From positions 496,001-560,000 of the forward strand of contig CAWKDZ010000003.1 in the NCBI GenBank assembly GCA_963848525.1: a stretch of 64,000 nucleotides of DNA, in the 5' to 3' direction. The notes below the pieces were generated by a model. The model did no database searches. It was not told the origin of the DNA and was given only the letters and a program-made list of their open reading frames with translations. The number at the start of each line of letters is the position of its first letter. The stretch's first letter is position 1. This document shows, piece by piece, positions 25,240-33,791 of the stretch. This DNA is from JACCTU01 sp963848525 (GTDB lineage: Bacteria > Actinomycetota > Thermoleophilia > Gaiellales > Gaiellaceae). The position numbers and the translations under genes were made by a program.

Positions 25240-25506
25240 CTACTCGACGAACAGTCCGAAGACCAGCACGAGCAGGGCGAAGAGCACGCTCGCCGCAGTC
25301 AGCGCGATCAGCACGATCGCGCCGACGCGCGGCACCCAGGTCGGGGGCGGCGGGATCCTGCCGGTGCGGTCGGTTTCCTCGACCGGCTCGCCGTCGTCGG
25401 CGACCCTCGACGAGACCGGTGCGCCGCAGCGCTGGCAGAAGCGCGCGTCCCCGGCGAGCTCCGCTCCGCAGTTCGCGCAGTCCGTCCGCTCCTCCTGGAC
25501 GTGCAC
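25240..25506 (-). CDS. Small zinc-ribbon membrane protein
   Basis: 88 aa. An N-terminal zinc ribbon (CANCGAEL...FCQRCGAP, four Cys) is followed by an acidic/Pro linker and one C-terminal membrane helix (about residues 61-85, GAIVLIALTAASVLFALLVLVFGL). The topology suggests a cytoplasmic ribbon tethered to the membrane. Partner and function unknown. Confidence 0.75.
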   Translation of the reverse strand: MHVQEERTDCANCGAELAGDARFCQRCGAPVSSRVADDGEPVEETDRTGRIPPPPTWVPRVGAIVLIALTAASVLFALLVLVFGLFVE

Positions 25507-25620
25507 GTCTCTGACTGTAGTCCACTGCGAAGCTGGACCTTCGGGGGGGACTTGGGACTGGCCTTGTATGCACGGATTGGCACCGCTAGGTTCAGGCGGC
25601 TCGCACCGGGAAGGGGAACC

Positions 25621-27417
25621 GTGGATCGCAGTAAGACATCGCCGCGCAGGCGGCAGCTTCGTGTAGTGCTCGCTTTGCTGTCGGCGTTCGCCGCCGCGGC
25701 CGCCATCCTCGGCGCGCCCGCAGGCGCCGCCGCTTCGAGCTGCGTCTACGACGCGGGGACGAAGACGGCCAACGCCGTGATCGACCCCGGCGGCGCGGCC
25801 GCGGTCAGGGTCTCAGGCACCGACCTCAATTTTGCGGGCGTCGTCTGCCTCGGCGCGACCACGACGAACACCGACACGATTACGGTCACCGGCAACGCGG
25901 GCACGAACGAGATTTTGACCCTCGACCAGCGCGGCGGGCTCATCGGCCCCGGGTTCACGGCCGAGACGAACATCCCCGAGATCGAGATCAACACGAACCT
26001 CGGCGACTTCGGCGACACGGTCGTCGTCTACGGCACCGAGGGCGACGACTCGATCTCCCCTGGCCAGCTCGGCCTCTCGCTCAACGTCGACGGCGACAGC
26101 GATGTGCACTTCTCGCCGAGCGCCTTCCACATAGAGATCCACGCGCTCGGCGGCGTGGACTACGTCAACGGCTTTGGTCAGGGCGGGGCCGGCATGCACT
26201 TCCTCGGGCCGCTCGTGATCACGGGCGGCGACGGCAGCGACGTGCTCCTGCGCGGTAGCACGTTCGACGACGTGGTCACCGGTGGTGCCGGGGACGACCG
26301 GATCGAGGGGAACGACGGCGCGGACTCCCTCGACGGCGGTCCCGGCAACGACTTCATCACGGCCGCCGGCGGCAACGACCTCGTGGTCGGCGGACCGGGC
26401 AACGATTCCCTTTCGGGCGGCAGCGAGAACGACGTCATCCGCGCCGACGACCAGGAAGCCGACTCGAGCATCAACGGCGGTCCGGGCACGGACTCCGCTC
26501 ACTACGACAACGGTCTCGACCCGACGCCGCTGGCGACCGAGAATCGCTTCCCGGTGGATCCGCCTCCGCCTCCGCCCCCGCCGGCCGGCGCGTGCACGTA
26601 CGACTCGGCTAGCCGAGCCGTCGGCGCGCAGATTCCTGCAGGCGCGGCGGCCGTGCTCAAGGTCGTCGGCGGCGAGATCTGGTTCGGCGCCCCGACGGCG
26701 GCTGCGTGCCCCGGTGCCACGACCGCGAACACGGACTCGATCACGATCACCGGCGGCGCGGGCACGCTCGAGCAGCTGACGATCGACCAGAGCGGCGGCG
26801 CGTTCGCGCCCGGCTTCACGGCCGAGACGGGGAGCGCCGAGATCGAGATCACGACCGTCCTCGGCGAAGCCGGCGACGCGATCACGATTCTCGGCAGCGC
26901 CGGCGACGACGCGATCTCGATCGGGACGAGCGGCGCCGCGCTGAACGCGGACGGCGACGTCGACCTGACTTTCTCGCCGGCACCGGCGGAGTTCGAGGTG
27001 CGCGGGCTCGGCGGCATCAACGTCCTGAGCGCCCGCGGTGGCGCCGGAGCAGGGCAGCCGTTCGCCGGCCTCGTGCGCCTGTACGCGGGCGACAACGGCG
27101 ACACGCTGCGCGGCAGCGCGGCGGCCGACCTGCTCGTCGGCGGTGCAGGCCCCGACCGGCTCGAGGGCTGGGGAGGCAACGACCGGCTCGAGGGCGCCGC
27201 CGGCAACGACAACCTGATCGGGAGCGACGGCGACGACGAGGAGATCGGCGGCGCTGGCGCCGACCTGTTCAACGGCGGCGCCGGCAACGACACGCTTCGC
27301 GCCGACGACGACGAAGCGGACAGCGGGATCAACGGTAACCAGGGAACGGACACGGCGTACTACGACGCCGGGATCGACCCGACGCCGCTCGCGACCGAGA
27401 ACCGCATTCCGGCCTAG
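25621..27417 (+). CDS. Secreted RTX calcium-binding protein with internal duplication
   Basis: 598 aa from GTG 25621, which has GGGAAGGGGAA directly upstream and a signal peptide next (LRVVLALLSAFAAAAAILGAPAGAAAS). Two homologous halves, each about 270 aa, are joined by a Pro-rich linker. Each begins SCVYDAGTK.../ACTYDSASR..., has beta-rich repeats (PGFTAETxxxEIEI), then four to six GGxGxDxL-type Ca2+-binding nonapeptides, and ends in DPTPLATENR. RTX repeats fold into a beta-roll when Ca2+ is met outside the cell. No enzyme domain is visible; it is probably a surface or matrix protein. Confidence 0.82.
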   Translation: MDRSKTSPRRRQLRVVLALLSAFAAAAAILGAPAGAAASSCVYDAGTKTANAVIDPGGAAAVRVSGTDLNFAGVVCLGATTTNTDTITVTGNAGTNEILTLDQRGGLIGPGFTAETNIPEIEINTNLGDFGDTVVVYGTEGDDSISPGQLGLSLNVDGDSDVHFSPSAFHIEIHALGGVDYVNGFGQGGAGMHFLGPLVITGGDGSDVLLRGSTFDDVVTGGAGDDRIEGNDGADSLDGGPGNDFITAAGGNDLVVGGPGNDSLSGGSENDVIRADDQEADSSINGGPGTDSAHYDNGLDPTPLATENRFPVDPPPPPPPPAGACTYDSASRAVGAQIPAGAAAVLKVVGGEIWFGAPTAAACPGATTANTDSITITGGAGTLEQLTIDQSGGAFAPGFTAETGSAEIEITTVLGEAGDAITILGSAGDDAISIGTSGAALNADGDVDLTFSPAPAEFEVRGLGGINVLSARGGAGAGQPFAGLVRLYAGDNGDTLRGSAAADLLVGGAGPDRLEGWGGNDRLEGAAGNDNLIGSDGDDEEIGGAGADLFNGGAGNDTLRADDDEADSGINGNQGTDTAYYDAGIDPTPLATENRIPA

Positions 27418-27423
27418 TAGTCG

Positions 27424-28533
27424 CTAGACCCGGCTCTTCAGCGCCCGGACGTTGGCGACGAACCGCCGCGTCTCGGGCAGCAGCCCCCGTTTCCGCACCG
27501 AGGCCGGGCCCTGGTAGTACGCAGCGAGGGCGAAGCGCTCCCGCCCGTCGAACTCCTGGAGCAGTCGGCTGAGGTAGCGAACGCCGACGCGGATGTTGCC
27601 GTCGGTGGTCGCCGGCACCTGCTTGCCGATCAGGAACATCTCGACGTAGTCCCAGGTCGCCGGCGTGACCTGCATCACGCCCGTCGCGCCGGCCGTCGAG
27701 CGAACGTCGCTCTGCCAGCCCGACTCCTGCCAGGCCAAGGCGCGTGCGAGCTGCCGCGGGACGCCGTAGTGCGCGGCCCAGTGGTCGATGCGGGTCCGCA
27801 CCCACGAGGCGGGTGAACGCTCCACGCGCACGCGGGGGACGACGAGGCGTGTGCCGATCAGCAAGACGTCGTGCACGCGCAGCCGGTTCGCGCGCGCGAG
27901 CGCGTCGATCGTCGTGCCGCTGCGCGTCGCGATCGCGGTCAGCGTGTCACCAGGGCGAACGACGTAGGCGACGCCGCGCGGTGCCGGCCGCCGCACGACC
28001 ACCTTCGCCTTTGCCTTCGCCTTCCCCCGCGGGCGGAGGAGCGCGGCGCGGGTCTTGCGTCCGACGACGCCGTCGGCGGTCAGGCCGACGCGCTTCTGGA
28101 ACTTGACCACGAGCTCATGGGTGACCTGCCCGAAGTTGCTGTTCAGGCGCTGCGGAGGAAGGCCGTGCCTGGCGAGCAGGAACTGGAGCACCGAGACGTC
28201 GAACCCGACCATCCCGCTCTTCAGCGTCCGCTTGCCGAAGAGCGGCCCCCCGAGACGGCCGAGCGCCGTGCGCGTCTGCTTCCCGGCCACTCCGTCCGCC
28301 TCGAGCTTCGCGGACTTCTGGAAGCTGACGATCGCCTGCTTCGTCAGCGGTCCGGCGATCCCGTCGATCGGCCCCTTGTAGAAGCCGTGACGGTAGAGGG
28401 CGACCTGGAGACCAGGCACCTGCTCCTTGGCGAGCGCCGCGGCCGGGGGCGATGCGATCCCGGCACACGCGACGACCGCTGCGAGGACGGAGAGACTGCG
28501 CACGGGTCCTGCCAATACGCGGCCGGGACGCAA
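27424..28533 (-). CDS. Secreted lytic transglycosylase with PG-binding and LysM domains
   Basis: 369 aa. The signal peptide ends near PPAAALA. Two peptidoglycan_binding_1 repeats follow (VPGLQVALYRHGFYKGPIDGIAG..., about residues 37-95; SVLQFLLARHGL..., about 110-170), then a LysM (YVVRPGDTLTAIATRSGTTIDALARANRL, residues 190-235) and a C-terminal SLT domain with catalytic Glu in AWQESGWQSDV and the GATGVMQVTPATW block. It cleaves glycan strands of the wall. It is convergent with the RTX gene, 7 nt apart. Confidence 0.9.
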   Translation of the reverse strand: MRPGRVLAGPVRSLSVLAAVVACAGIASPPAAALAKEQVPGLQVALYRHGFYKGPIDGIAGPLTKQAIVSFQKSAKLEADGVAGKQTRTALGRLGGPLFGKRTLKSGMVGFDVSVLQFLLARHGLPPQRLNSNFGQVTHELVVKFQKRVGLTADGVVGRKTRAALLRPRGKAKAKAKVVVRRPAPRGVAYVVRPGDTLTAIATRSGTTIDALARANRLRVHDVLLIGTRLVVPRVRVERSPASWVRTRIDHWAAHYGVPRQLARALAWQESGWQSDVRSTAGATGVMQVTPATWDYVEMFLIGKQVPATTDGNIRVGVRYLSRLLQEFDGRERFALAAYYQGPASVRKRGLLPETRRFVANVRALKSRV

Positions 28534-28549
28534 TCTCCTCCTGCCGCGT

Positions 28550-28555
28550 TATCCT
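28550..28555 (+). promoter_or_regulatory. -10 element of a leaderless promoter (CBS gene)
   Basis: TATCCT ends 6 nt before ATG 28562 and no Shine-Dalgarno is present, fitting a leaderless mRNA. Confidence 0.45.
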
Positions 28556-28561
28556 CGTCCG

Positions 28562-28936
28562 ATGAGCACGCTCGGCGAGTTGATGCACGACACCTTCGTC
28601 AGCGTCGCGCCCGAAGACACGATCGGCGAGGCGGCGCAGAAGATGATGGACGCAGGGCGCGGCGCCGCGGCCGTCTCCGACTTCGGCCGGCTGGTCGGGA
28701 TCCTGACCGACCGCGACGTCCTCCGCTCGGTCGCCGCGCGGACGCATTCCTCGGAGGAGCGCGTCCGCTCGTGGATGACGCCCGAGCCGATCACCGTCGG
28801 GCCGGACGTGACGGCGGAGCAAGCCGCCGAGATCATGCTCGAGCACGGCTTCCGCCACCTGCCGATCGTCGAGGGTCAGCGGCCGATCGGGATCATCAGC
28901 ATCCGCACGGTCCTGCGCGCGACCACACAGGACTAG
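28562..28936 (+). CDS. Tandem CBS-domain protein
   Basis: 124 aa. Two CBS motifs are seen (MHDTFVSVAPEDTIGEAAQKMMDAGRGAAAV...LVGILTDRDVLRS and MTPEPITVGPDVTAEQAAEIMLEHGFRHLPIVEGQRPIGIISIRTVL). It is a free-standing Bateman module, likely binding adenine nucleotides. The methyltransferase gene begins 4 nt after its stop, so the two are probably co-transcribed. Confidence 0.87.
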   Translation: MSTLGELMHDTFVSVAPEDTIGEAAQKMMDAGRGAAAVSDFGRLVGILTDRDVLRSVAARTHSSEERVRSWMTPEPITVGPDVTAEQAAEIMLEHGFRHLPIVEGQRPIGIISIRTVLRATTQD

Positions 28937-28940
28937 CGTC

Positions 28941-29648
28941 ATGGACGTCGACCGGTTCGAGCCGGCGCTGCACGCGCTCTTCGACGAGTTCCCGATCTCG
29001 ACCGAGCCCAACGGTCGCCGCTTCACGCGGATCCTCGACGAGGTGCCCGGTCTCGCGTGCGAGAACAACCTCGCTCTCCTCAACCTCGCCGCGAGCATGC
29101 TCGAGCCCGGCGAGAGCTACGTCGAGGTCGGGACGTACCGCGGCACGAGCCTGATCGGCGCGATGGTCGGCAACGACGACGCCGACTTCGTCGCGATCGA
29201 CAACTTCTCGATGAGCGGCGCGTCGCGGCGGGAGCTCGAGGCCAACCTGAAGCACTTCGCGCTCGAGCTCCCGACGATCGTCGAAGGCGACGCGTTCGAG
29301 CTCGTCCCGTCCGGTGCCCTCGCCGGCAAGACGGTCGGCGTCTACTACTACGACGCCGGCCACACGTACGAAAAGCAGCTCGACGGCCTGCGCATGATCG
29401 AGCCGTGGCTCGCCGACCGGGCGCTGCTGATCGTCGACGACACGGACTGGGAGGAGGTCGAGCGCGCGACCCGCGACTACCTCGAGCAGCAGCCGAAGGC
29501 GCGGCTGCTCGTCTGGATCCCGGGCAAGGACAACGGCTATCCCGCCTGGTGGGAGGGCGTCAAGGTGCTCGCGTGGGAAGCCGACGCGGGTGTGCCCGCC
29601 GAGCCGGCCCGTGCGAAAGCCGTCGTCGGACTACGCTCGGACGCCTGA
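28941..29648 (+). CDS. Class I SAM-dependent methyltransferase (Methyltransf_24-like)
   Basis: 235 aa. The SAM-binding motif YVEVGTYRGTSLIGAM starts near residue 55. An acidic residue follows at FVAIDNF, then IVEGDAFELV and a metal/substrate segment YYYDAGHTYEKQLDGLRMIEPWLADRALLIVDDTDW. This pattern resembles cation-dependent O-methyltransferases and the TylF/CmcI group acting on sugars or natural products. The substrate is unknown. Its 3' end overlaps the aminopeptidase gene by 18 nt, tail to tail. Confidence 0.75.
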   Translation: MDVDRFEPALHALFDEFPISTEPNGRRFTRILDEVPGLACENNLALLNLAASMLEPGESYVEVGTYRGTSLIGAMVGNDDADFVAIDNFSMSGASRRELEANLKHFALELPTIVEGDAFELVPSGALAGKTVGVYYYDAGHTYEKQLDGLRMIEPWLADRALLIVDDTDWEEVERATRDYLEQQPKARLLVWIPGKDNGYPAWWEGVKVLAWEADAGVPAEPARAKAVVGLRSDA

Positions 29649-30866
29649 CTCGAGCACCCAGGCGTTCGCGCTGATGATCGGCACGGCGGTGCCGTCCTCG
29701 TCGAGCCCCTCGACCTCGACCTCCGGCCCGCCGACCATGAAGTCGACGTGCGTGGTCGAGTCGTTCAGCCCGAGCGAGGTGCGCTCGTCCTGGGTCAGGT
29801 CCTCGCCGCCTTCGAACGCCTCGGGGAGTGACTGGCCGAACGCGATGTGCGAGGTCGCGTTCTCGTCGAACAGCGTGTTCATGAACGTCAGCCCTGTGCG
29901 CCCCACGCGGGAGTCGCCGTCGACGAGCGCGACCTCGCCGAGGTGGCGCGAGCCTTCGTCGGTCTCGACCTGCTTGCGCACGACCTCCTCGCCGCTCGAC
30001 GCCTTCACCTCGACGATCTCGCCGTTCGCGAAGCGAAGCTCGAGGTCGCGGACGACCGTTCCCTGGATCACGAGCGGGAGCGTCGAGCGGACCACGCCCT
30101 CGGCGCGGCGCAGGTCCGGGCTCGTGAAGACCTCCTCGGTCGGCAGGTTCGGGACGTGCGTCTGGCCCCATGCGGTCTCGGCCTCGGCGGCCATCCAGCG
30201 CGCGCGCGACGAGAGGCCGATCGTCAGGTCGGTGCCGGGGCCCCGGAACCGAACCGCGTCGAAGCGGCGGTCGTTCAGCGACGCCGCCCGTGCCTTGAGC
30301 GTCTCGATGTGCTCGCGCCACGCCTCGACCGGGTCGGGCTCGTCCAGCCGCACGGTCGACGCCACGACGTCCCAGAGCCGGTCGACGTCCGGTTCGCCGA
30401 GCACCTCTTCGGCCCAACCCGCGTTCGGGCAACCGACGATCGCCCAGGCGAGCCTCCGCTCGCCGATCAGCCCGAGGTAACGCTTGCGGAGCTCGAGCAT
30501 CCGCGCCGTGGCGACGCGCCGCTGGTCGAGGTCGGCGAAGAGGTCCGGTTCGGGGTCGCCGACGAGGAGCAGCATCGCGCCCTCCTCCTCGGCCAGCCGA
30601 TCGAGCCGCGAGACGAGCCACGGCGGCGTCCACTCGAGCGCCTCCTCCGGGCCGTGCTCGATGAGCGTCCTGCGGACGCGCGGGTCGGTGACGTGGACGT
30701 CGACCCAGCGCGCGCCGGCGCGGTAGGCGGCGGCGCTCACCGCGCGGGCGAGCTCGAGGTGCGCCGGCTCGCAGTTGACGTGCAGCTCCTGGCCGGGTTG
30801 AAGGTTGCAGCCGACCTCGACGGCGAGCTGCGCGTAGCGATCGAGGCGTTCCTCTGGCGTCATCAT
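29631..30866 (-). CDS. M29-family (thermophilic) metallo-aminopeptidase
   Basis: 411 aa from ATG 30866 (MTPEERLDRYAQLAVEVGCNLQPGQEL). A TATGGT box 7 nt upstream supports this start. The long C-terminal domain carries the M29 metal-ligand region: FANGEIVEVKASSGEEVV, LGEVALVDGDSRVGRTGLTFMNTLFDENATSHIAFG, and NDSTTHVDFMVGG near the end. These supply Glu, Glu, His, His and Asp ligands for two metal ions. The enzyme removes N-terminal residues from peptides in the cytoplasm as a dimer. Confidence 0.92.
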   Translation of the reverse strand: MMTPEERLDRYAQLAVEVGCNLQPGQELHVNCEPAHLELARAVSAAAYRAGARWVDVHVTDPRVRRTLIEHGPEEALEWTPPWLVSRLDRLAEEEGAMLLLVGDPEPDLFADLDQRRVATARMLELRKRYLGLIGERRLAWAIVGCPNAGWAEEVLGEPDVDRLWDVVASTVRLDEPDPVEAWREHIETLKARAASLNDRRFDAVRFRGPGTDLTIGLSSRARWMAAEAETAWGQTHVPNLPTEEVFTSPDLRRAEGVVRSTLPLVIQGTVVRDLELRFANGEIVEVKASSGEEVVRKQVETDEGSRHLGEVALVDGDSRVGRTGLTFMNTLFDENATSHIAFGQSLPEAFEGGEDLTQDERTSLGLNDSTTHVDFMVGGPEVEVEGLDEDGTAVPIISANAWVLESGVRA

Positions 30867-30882
30867 TTGCGGAACCATAGTC

Positions 30883-31678
30883 GTGCTCCGCCTGCTCTTC
30901 GTCCTCGCGCTGCTCGCGGCGTCGCCCGCGCAGGCAGCGACCGGGGTCCTCGCCGTCGGCGACTTCGGCGTCGGCGGCCAGCGCCAGCGCGCCCTCGGTG
31001 CGGCCGTGCGGGCGTTCGAGGAGCGCAATCCCGCGGACGTGCTCGTCACGCTCGGCGACAACGACTACACCCGCGGGCGCGCGTTCGCGACGTCGTGGCA
31101 GGCGAGCTTCGGCTGGCTCGCCTCGGCCGGAGTGGACGTGGCCGGTGCGCTCGGGAACCACGACGTCGAGGTTCGCCGAGGGCGCTATCAGTTCGCGCTC
31201 CTGCACATGCCGGGGCCGTACTACGTGCGGCGCGTGAACGAGGTCGACCTGATCGTGCTCGACTCGACAGCCGTCACGGCGCGGCAGACGCGCTGGCTCG
31301 AGCAGACGCTGGCGGTACGCCGCTTCGCGCGCCTGATCGTCGCCTTCCACCACCCCCCGTGGACGTGCGGTGCGTACGTCGGCTCGGCGGCGGTGCGGCG
31401 CGCGTGGGTGCCGCTGTTCGAGCGCTACGGCGTCCGCCTCGTCCTCAGCGGCCACGACCACAACTACCAGCGCTTCGCCCGGAACGGCGTCACCTACGTC
31501 GTCCACGGGGGCGGGGCGAGCCTCTACCCGCTGCGGCGCTGCCCCGCGGCGCATCCCGCGCCGGCTCGCGGCCCGCGCCGCGCGCGGCTTCCTCTACCTG
31601 ACGGTCGAGCCCGACGCCTTCGACCTGCGGGCGGTCGGCCTCGACGGCCGCACGATCGACCGGATTCGTGTGACGTGA
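30883..31678 (+). CDS. Secreted calcineurin-like metallophosphoesterase, frameshifted
   Basis: A signal peptide (MLRLLFVLALLAASPAQA) is followed by metal-binding motifs VGDFGVGG, TLGDNDYTRGR, LGNHDVE, AFHHPPW and SGHDHNYQRF, as in purple-acid-phosphatase-like enzymes. The frame breaks at three C (31555-31557) after RRCPAAH. Dropping one C restores HPRRLAARAARGFLYLTVEPDAF...IDRIRVT and a stop at 31676-31678, giving about 264 aa, with the end GTGA-coupled to the sigma-factor frame. As written, the phosphoesterase runs on in frame into the sigma factor, a false fusion. All metal ligands lie before the break. Confidence 0.8.
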
Positions 31679-31704
31679 TCGGGCGGCGGCGGCGTACACA
31701 CGAC

Positions 31705-32199
31705 GTGAACCGGCCGACGTTCTCCGCCGTCGCCGAGGAATGCCTGGACGAGGTCTATCGCTACCTGCTCATGCTCACGGCCAACCCCTCCCTCGCCGAA
31801 GACCTGACCGGCGCCACCTTCGAGAAGGCGCTGCGCCTCTGGAAGCGCTACGACCCGCGCCGTTCGGCGCCGAGCACCTGGCTGTGCAGCATCGCGCGGA
31901 CGACGGCGCTCGACCACTTTCGCGCCGAGGAGCGGCGCCGGCGCCGCGAGCAGCGCGTCGCCGCCGAGCTGCCCGAGGCCGAGCACCTCCAGCTCGACGG
32001 GTTCTCGCCCGAGCTCGAGGCGGCCGTGGCCTCGCTCACGGCCGGGGAGCGCGAGGTGCTCGCGCTGCGCATCGTGCTCGAGCTCGACGCGGAGTCGGCC
32101 GCGCGCGTCCTCGGGATCTCCCGCTCGGCCTGCTCGATGCGCCTCGCCCGCGCACTGACGAAGCTCGAAGAAAGGATGGCCGCGGATGCGCTCGCCTGA
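31705..32199 (+). CDS. ECF-type RNA polymerase sigma factor
   Basis: About 164 aa. Region 2 (FSAVAEECLDEVYRYLLMLTANPSLAEDLTGATFEKALRLWKRYD...APSTWLCSIARTTALDHFR) and region 4 (LEAAVASLTAGEREVLALRIVLELDAESAARVLGISRSACSMRLARAL) are both complete. GTG 31675 overlapping the phosphoesterase stop is an alternative start ten codons earlier. The next gene starts inside its 3' end and has an anti-sigma-like N-terminus, so it probably controls this factor at the membrane. Confidence 0.88.
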   Translation: MNRPTFSAVAEECLDEVYRYLLMLTANPSLAEDLTGATFEKALRLWKRYDPRRSAPSTWLCSIARTTALDHFRAEERRRRREQRVAAELPEAEHLQLDGFSPELEAAVASLTAGEREVLALRIVLELDAESAARVLGISRSACSMRLARALTKLEERMAADALA

Positions 32200-33253
32200 C
32201 CCCACGGACGTCGAACGGATCGAGGGCCTGCTCCGCGGTATGCCGCCCGAGAGCGAGCGGGAAGCTCACCTCGAGGGCCTGATCCGCGAGCTCCGGACGG
32301 ACGTCCCGACCGCACCGCGCCACCTGCGCGAGCGCGTGCGCGGGCTCCGCGCGCCCGAGCCGCGCCGCACCTTCGGCTGGAAGCCGGTGCTCGTGATCGC
32401 GCCGCTCGTCGTCGCGCTCGCCGGCGCGGCGCTGCTCGGCGGCCGGGGGAGCGAGGATCGAGAGGAGCCGGCAGCCGTCGGCGGGCGCGAGAGCCTCGAG
32501 TTTCAGCCGAGCCCGCCGGCCGCGGCCGACCAGGCGCTGCGCACGTCGCCGCTGCCCGCGACCACCCGCGCGCAGGAGTGGGACGTCGCGCTCGAGTTGG
32601 CGCTGCGCGACAACGGCCGCCTCTCCGAGGCGAGCGCCGAGGCGATCCGCACCACGCGCGAGCTCGGCGGCTTCGTCGTCTCCTCGAACGTCGCGACGCA
32701 GGGCCGCTCGGGCAACGCGCGGCTGCTCGTGCGCGTGCCCCAGCGCCGGGTCCAGGAGGCGATCGCGCTCTTCTCGGGTCTCGGCACGATCACCGGGCAG
32801 CAGGTCTCGATCCAGGACCGCCAGGGCGAGCTCGACCGGCTCGCGAGGCGCATCGACACCCTGCGCGTCCAGGTCGCCCAGCTGAACGTGCGCCTGCGGG
32901 ACGAGGGGCTGAGCGAGGCCGAGCGGCTGCGGCTCGAGCTCCGCCGCCAGCGCGCGCAGGCCGAGCTCAACCAGCTGACGCGCCGGCGCGCGAGCGTCAG
33001 GAACGAGGTCGCGATGGCGGAGGTCTCGCTCACGCTCCAGACCCGCCGCGCCGCCGCCGTCGGCGGCGAGAGCCGCTTCGACAACGCGGTCGGCGACGCC
33101 CTCGGCGTGCTCGCGGTCGCCGCGGCAGCCTCCGTCTTCCTGCTGATCGTGCTCGCGCCGCTCGCGGTCGTCGGCGTGGTCGCGTACCTCGCCCGGCGCT
33201 CCTACCGGCGGAAGAGCGAGGAGCGGCTGCTCGACCGCCCGCAGCCGGGCTAG
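32186..33253 (+). CDS. DUF4349-domain membrane protein, probable anti-sigma factor
   Basis: 355 aa, AAAGGATG before the start, overlapping the sigma gene by 14 nt. The N-terminal ~65 residues are cytoplasmic and helical. A membrane helix lies near residues 70-90 (VLVIAPLVVALAGAALL). DUF4349 follows (about residues 130-330): LELALRDNGRLSEAS..., GGFVVSSNV, ARLLVRVPQRRVQEAIALF, a coiled coil of heptads (residues 205-275), and a final membrane helix (VAAAASVFLLIVLAPLAVVGVVAYL). Position directly after an ECF sigma gene suggests it holds the sigma factor and senses an envelope signal outside (inference). Its stop coincides with the edge of the foldback element. Confidence 0.8.
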   Translation: MRSPDPTDVERIEGLLRGMPPESEREAHLEGLIRELRTDVPTAPRHLRERVRGLRAPEPRRTFGWKPVLVIAPLVVALAGAALLGGRGSEDREEPAAVGGRESLEFQPSPPAAADQALRTSPLPATTRAQEWDVALELALRDNGRLSEASAEAIRTTRELGGFVVSSNVATQGRSGNARLLVRVPQRRVQEAIALFSGLGTITGQQVSIQDRQGELDRLARRIDTLRVQVAQLNVRLRDEGLSEAERLRLELRRQRAQAELNQLTRRRASVRNEVAMAEVSLTLQTRRAAAVGGESRFDNAVGDALGVLAVAAAASVFLLIVLAPLAVVGVVAYLARRSYRRKSEERLLDRPQPG

Positions 33254-33416
33254 TGCCTCTCCAGGCAATACACGCCGGCTTCTGGCCCGCGATCACGCGG
33301 CGCCAGAGTCCACCCTCGCCCTTGCCAAGGCTGCCAGCCTTGGACGCGGGCGAGTGCGGCCTCTGGCTTGGTGCTCGCGACCCAGAAGCTCGGCAGCATT
33401 ACCTGAAGAGGCACTA
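33251..33416. mobile_element. 166-bp foldback element with TA at both ends (MITE-like or structured RNA)
   Basis: TAGTGCCTCT (33251-33260) is the exact inverse of AGAGGCACTA (33407-33416). Inside, pairing continues: CAGG/CCTG, AAT/ATT, GCCG/CGGC and CTTCTGG/CCAGAAG (33279-33285 with 33382-33388). Two inner hairpins follow: CCGCG-ATCA-CGCGG (33287-33300), and a long one of three 7-bp helices, GCCAGAG/CTCTGGC, CTCGCCC/GGGCGAG and CCAAGGC/GCCTTGG, with a 5-nt loop (33302-33367). The left TA is part of the TAG stop of the previous gene and the right TA part of the next -10 box. It has no coding capacity. It could be a non-autonomous transposon-derived element or a stable RNA; only one copy is in the window. 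Confidence 0.6.
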
Positions 33417-33420
33417 AAGT
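33415..33420 (+). promoter_or_regulatory. -10 element of a leaderless promoter (82-aa gene)
   Basis: TAAAGT ends 6 nt before GTG 33427, with no ribosome site between. It overlaps the right end of the foldback element by 2 bp. Confidence 0.5.
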
Positions 33421-33426
33421 CCCCGC

Positions 33427-33675
33427 GTGCTCGCGGCGGTCACGACGGAGAACAAGATCCTGCTCGGCGGGATGGCCGCGATCTTCATCGCCTTCTCGCT
33501 CCTCTCGTCGTTCTACTGGCCGCGGCGCGACCCGAACTTCCCGGGCGAGCGGCGCAACGTCTTCATCGTCGTCACGGCGATTCTCTTCGTCGGAATGCTG
33601 CTCGCGGTCGAGCTGTTCGCGGTCGAGGAGGAAGAGGAGCCCGGCGGCGAGGAAGCGGCCGCGCTCGTCGGCTGA
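33427..33675 (+). CDS. Small two-helix membrane protein
   Basis: 82 aa from GTG 33427. Two hydrophobic segments (about residues 11-29 and 44-64) flank a basic loop (PRRDPNFPGERR). The C-terminal tail is strongly acidic (EEEEEPGGEE). No family recognised. The last bases of the foldback element supply its promoter. Confidence 0.65.
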   Translation: MLAAVTTENKILLGGMAAIFIAFSLLSSFYWPRRDPNFPGERRNVFIVVTAILFVGMLLAVELFAVEEEEEPGGEEAAALVG

Positions 33676-33696
33676 CGCTACCCTGCTCGCACTCGG

Positions 33697-33785
33697 GGAG
33701 AGGTGTCCGAGTGGTCTAAGGAGCGCGACTGGAAATCGCGTACGTGCTGAAAGGTGCGTCGCGGGTTCAAATCCCGCCCTCTCCG
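33697..33785 (+). tRNA. tRNA-Ser(GGA)
   Basis: 89-nt class II tRNA. The acceptor stem GGAGAGG/CCTCTCC is followed by G73. The anticodon loop is CTGGAAA (anticodon GGA), with a long variable arm (TACGTGCTGAAAGGTGCGT) and T-arm GCGGG-TTCAAAT-CCCGC. CCA is not encoded. Confidence 0.95.
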
Positions 33786-33791
33786 TCGCCG

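Noticed and set aside
30883..32199. A natural phosphoesterase-sigma factor fusion
   Set aside because: The join depends on one surplus base; in the other frame the phosphoesterase has a normal C-terminus and stop.
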